Of a stretch of 64,000 nt of DNA, positions 61,821-64,000 are shown piece after piece. This DNA comes from Acutalibacter sp. (GTDB taxonomy: Bacteria > Bacillota > Clostridia > Oscillospirales > Acutalibacteraceae): the NCBI GenBank assembly GCA_022511515.1, contig JAFLRP010000107.1, positions 1 through 64,000 of the forward strand, given 5' to 3'. Positions within the stretch are counted from its first letter, which is position 1. Each line of letters starts with the position of its first letter. The translations under genes were made by a program, and so were the position numbers. The notes beneath the pieces are model-generated. The model saw nothing but the letters and a program-made list of their open reading frames with translations, was not told where the DNA came from and made no database searches.

Positions 61821-61836
61821 GAAAGGATATCGGAAT

Positions 61837-62199
61837 ATGGCAGAACGAAAGGAAGCGCCCAGATGCGAATACCTCTGCGTCCACGAGGATGTGGTGGAAA
61901 AGGTTCTGGGGGAAATGCCGGAGGACGAGGTCCTGTTTGACCTCTCCGAGCTGTTCAAGATCTTCGGGGATTCCACCCGGATCAAAATTCTGTTCCTGCT
62001 GTTTGAATCGGAAATGTGCGTGTGTGACATTGCCCAGCTCTTAGGCATGACCCAGTCCGCCATTTCCCACCAACTGCAGGTGCTGAAAAAGAGCAAGCTG
62101 GTGAAATACCGGCGGGAGGGGAAAACCGTGTTCTATGCGCTGGCGGACAGCCATGTGCGGACCATCTTCGAGCAGGGCATGGAGCACATTACCGAGTGA
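61837..62199 (+). CDS. CadC-like ArsR/SmtB metal-sensing repressor
   Basis: A 120-residue winged-helix repressor. N-terminal Cys pair in RCEYLCVHEDVV and a CVCD motif in the alpha-3 region form the type of Cd/Pb site known from CadC. The HTH is MTQSAISHQLQVLKKSKLVKYRREG. It should release the operator on metal binding and so turn on the downstream HMA protein and P-type ATPase. ATG 61837 is preferred; ATG 61819 lies within the operator. Confidence 0.9.
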   Translation: MAERKEAPRCEYLCVHEDVVEKVLGEMPEDEVLFDLSELFKIFGDSTRIKILFLLFESEMCVCDIAQLLGMTQSAISHQLQVLKKSKLVKYRREGKTVFYALADSHVRTIFEQGMEHITE

Positions 62200-62238
62200 C
62201 CTACAATATTATGTAAACTATAAAAGGAGGAAGCACGT

Positions 62239-62457
62239 ATGAAAAAGAAATTTGCTTTAGAGGAACTGGATTGCGCCAACTGCGCGGCCAAAATGGAGGC
62301 GGCCATCAAAAAGCTCCCCGGCGTGCAGGATGCAACGGTCAGCTTTCTGACCCAGAAGCTGACGGTGGAGGCGGACGACGACAAATTTGACGAAATCATG
62401 AAGGAAGCCGCCAAGGTCATCAAAAAGATCGAACCCGATTGCAGGATCGTCATGTGA
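62239..62457 (+). CDS. Heavy-metal-associated (HMA) domain protein
   Basis: A 72-residue ferredoxin-fold metallochaperone-like protein with the CxxC metal site in LDCANCAAKME and a GVQDATVSFLTQKL strand. In many Cd/Zn ATPases this domain is the N-terminus of the pump; here it is a separate gene. AGGAGG precedes the ATG, and the gene lies 83 bp before the pump. Confidence 0.93.
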   Translation: MKKKFALEELDCANCAAKMEAAIKKLPGVQDATVSFLTQKLTVEADDDKFDEIMKEAAKVIKKIEPDCRIVM

Positions 62458-62540
62458 TTTCGGAAAGGGTGCGGGCTTATCTATAAGGCAAAGCAACGTT
62501 ACATAGGCGGCTTTGCCTTGTTGTTTGGAGGGGTTGAAAG

Positions 62541-64000
62541 ATGACAAGAAAACAAAAGAAAATGCTGCTTCGTATCGGGATCAGCGCGGTGCTGCTGCTC
62601 CTTGCGGTGTTGATTCCCTATGAGGGAGGCTGGCGGTTTCTGCTGTTTCTCCCCGCCTATTTTGTGATCGGCTGGGATGTGCTGTGGAAGGCGGTAAAGA
62701 ATATCGCTCACGGGCAGGTCTTTGACGAAAATTTCCTGATGGCGCTGGCAACGCTGGGCGCTTTCTGCACCGGCTTTTTCGGGGAAGGCGAATATCCCGA
62801 AGCTGTGTTCGTTATGCTGTTTTATCAGGTGGGAGAGCTGTTCCAAAGTTACGCCGTGGGGAAATCCCGGAAATCCATTTCCCAGTTGATGGATATCCGC
62901 CCGGACTACGCCAATATCCGGCAAGACGGCCAACTGGTGCAGGTAGACCCGGAGGATGTACAGGTGGGAGATTCCATCTTTGTGAAGGCCGGAGAACGCA
63001 TTCCTCTTGACGGCGTGGTGCTGGAGGGCGCGTCCAGCCTAGACACCGCCGCCTTGACCGGGGAATCTCTGCCCAGAGATGTGAAGCCCGGAGATGAGGT
63101 CATCAGCGGCTGCGTCAATCAGACGGGACTTTTGCAGGTTCGTGTGACGAAACCGTTTGGAGAGTCCACCGTGGCGAAAATCCTCGATCTGGTGGAAAAT
63201 TCCAGCACCAAAAAGGCGAAGGCGGAGAATTTTATCACGAAATTTGCCCGGTATTACACCCCCGTGGTGGTGATCGGCGCGGTACTCTTGGCGTTGCTGC
63301 CGCCCCTCTTTACCGGCGGGCACTGGGCGGATTGGCTGAACCGAGCCTTGATTTTCCTGGTGGTGTCCTGTCCTTGTGCGCTGGTGGTGTCCGTTCCCCT
63401 CAGCTTTTTCGGGGGCATCGGCGGAGCGTCCCGGAACGGTATCTTGATTAAAGGCGCAAACTACTTAGAGCTCCTTTCCAAAGCGGAAACCGTGGTGTTC
63501 GACAAGACCGGCACACTGACTCAGGGCGTGTTCAAGGTGACCGCCATTCACCCCGAAAACTGTTCGGAGCGGGAGCTGCTGGAACTTGCCGCTCTGGCGG
63601 AGAGCTATTCCGATCACCCCATTTCCCGTTCCCTGAAAGAAGCTTGGGGCGGGGAGCCGGATCCCGCCCGGGTCAGCGAGCCGGAGGAGCTTTCCGGCAG
63701 AGGCGTAAAAGCCCTGGTGGACGGCAAAACCGTCTATGCGGGCAACGACAAGCTGATGGCGGAAATGGGAATCGTCTGCCCTTCCTGTGAAAAAACCGGC
63801 ACGGTGGTCCATGTGGCGGCGGATGGGCAGTATTTGGGACATATCATCATTTCCGACGAGTTGAAGAGCGATGCCAAAGAAACGGTTTCCGCCTTGCGGG
63901 AGCAGGGTGCCAGAAAAATAGTTATGTTAACCGGAGACGCCAAAGAGGTAGGCGAGTCCGTGGCAAAAGAGCTGGGGCTGGACGAGGCTTATACGGAGCT
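62541..64000 (+). CDS. cadA: P1B-type heavy-metal-exporting ATPase (partial, runs off the end)
   Basis: The first 486 residues of a Cd/Zn/Pb-type efflux ATPase. It starts without an HMA domain and has early membrane helices, then the actuator motif LTGESLPRD, the metal-binding membrane motif SCPCALV (CPC), the phosphorylation site DKTGTLT and, near the window end, the hinge MLTGDAK. GGAGGGG precedes the ATG. The repressor and HMA protein upstream support cation efflux; the exact metal is inferred. Confidence 0.95.
   Translation, partial: MTRKQKKMLLRIGISAVLLLLAVLIPYEGGWRFLLFLPAYFVIGWDVLWKAVKNIAHGQVFDENFLMALATLGAFCTGFFGEGEYPEAVFVMLFYQVGELFQSYAVGKSRKSISQLMDIRPDYANIRQDGQLVQVDPEDVQVGDSIFVKAGERIPLDGVVLEGASSLDTAALTGESLPRDVKPGDEVISGCVNQTGLLQVRVTKPFGESTVAKILDLVENSSTKKAKAENFITKFARYYTPVVVIGAVLLALLPPLFTGGHWADWLNRALIFLVVSCPCALVVSVPLSFFGGIGGASRNGILIKGANYLELLSKAETVVFDKTGTLTQGVFKVTAIHPENCSERELLELAALAESYSDHPISRSLKEAWGGEPDPARVSEPEELSGRGVKALVDGKTVYAGNDKLMAEMGIVCPSCEKTGTVVHVAADGQYLGHIIISDELKSDAKETVSALREQGARKIVMLTGDAKEVGESVAKELGLDEAYTE

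Overview
The window looks like chromosomal DNA of a spore-forming, anaerobic Gram-positive bacterium of the Clostridia, most likely a gut member of the Oscillospiraceae/Ruminococcaceae. The reasons are Spo0A, SpoIVB and a cotJABC spore-coat operon, a ferredoxin-dependent 2-oxoacid oxidoreductase cluster, an NADP-type glutamate dehydrogenase, S-layer-homology domains, strong AGGAGG ribosome binding sites, and a GC-rich coding sequence typical of that group. I cannot name the genus from the sequence alone. There are no rRNA genes, no transposases, no phage genes and no CRISPR array. One tRNA-Gly(GCC) is present.

Layout: 0-4 kb holds an alpha-galactosidase, a small zinc-ribbon protein, a small membrane protein and an LRR/SLH surface protein. 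4.1-8.1 kb is a tightly overlapping polyamine-type ABC importer operon (potABCD). 8.6-12.1 kb is a heterodimeric ABC exporter. 12.4-14.8 kb carries spo0A and spoIVB on the minus strand. 15.2-18.9 kb is a P-loop ATPase plus korDABC. 18.9-29 kb is housekeeping: a BlaI-type repressor, pgi, a small ATPase, DUF177-rpmF, a DUF512 radical-SAM protein, der, plsY, murA, an MBL-fold hydrolase and rlmH. 29-32.7 kb holds a PTS IIC-like permease, an AraC regulator and gdhA (minus). 32.9-40.2 kb is a purine and amino-sugar run, purC-purB-purA-glmS-guaA. 40.3-43.8 kb is a BlaI/BlaR1-like regulatory pair followed by a second GMP synthase that lacks the glutaminase domain. 44.2-48.1 kb is an AT-rich accessory island with a PHP-domain multidomain protein and a small companion. 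48.2-50.3 kb has cotJABC and an unknown gene on the minus strand. 50.5-54.8 kb is metG-tatD-radical SAM-lipoprotein. 54.8-59.7 kb is a MoxR-DUF58-transglutaminase operon (minus). 59.9-64 kb has a cold-shock gene with a long structured leader, tRNA-Gly, an M42 peptidase and a CadC-like/HMA/P-type ATPase metal-efflux operon that runs off the end.

The most unusual feature is a family of intergenic mosaics made of short, nearly perfect hairpins with tiny loops. They lie between co-directional genes (korB-korC, DUF512-der, MBL-rlmH, purB-purA, metG-tatD) and after genes (ABC exporter, gdhA). The same modules recur with compensatory base changes in their stems, so pairing is being conserved. The last module puts a hairpin between a Shine-Dalgarno-like sequence and the real start codon. 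If it folds, the Shine-Dalgarno sequence is brought to about 9-14 nt from the start in all five copies. In two other places the 3' end of a gene, including its stop codon, is the first unit of a tandem hairpin repeat.

Other points worth attention: the Spo0A receiver has lost the phospho-acceptor Asp (Glu instead) and the conserved Lys; a PHP + AlbA-like + recognition-domain-like protein lies in the AT-rich island; and the csp leader contains an intrinsic terminator upstream of the gene.
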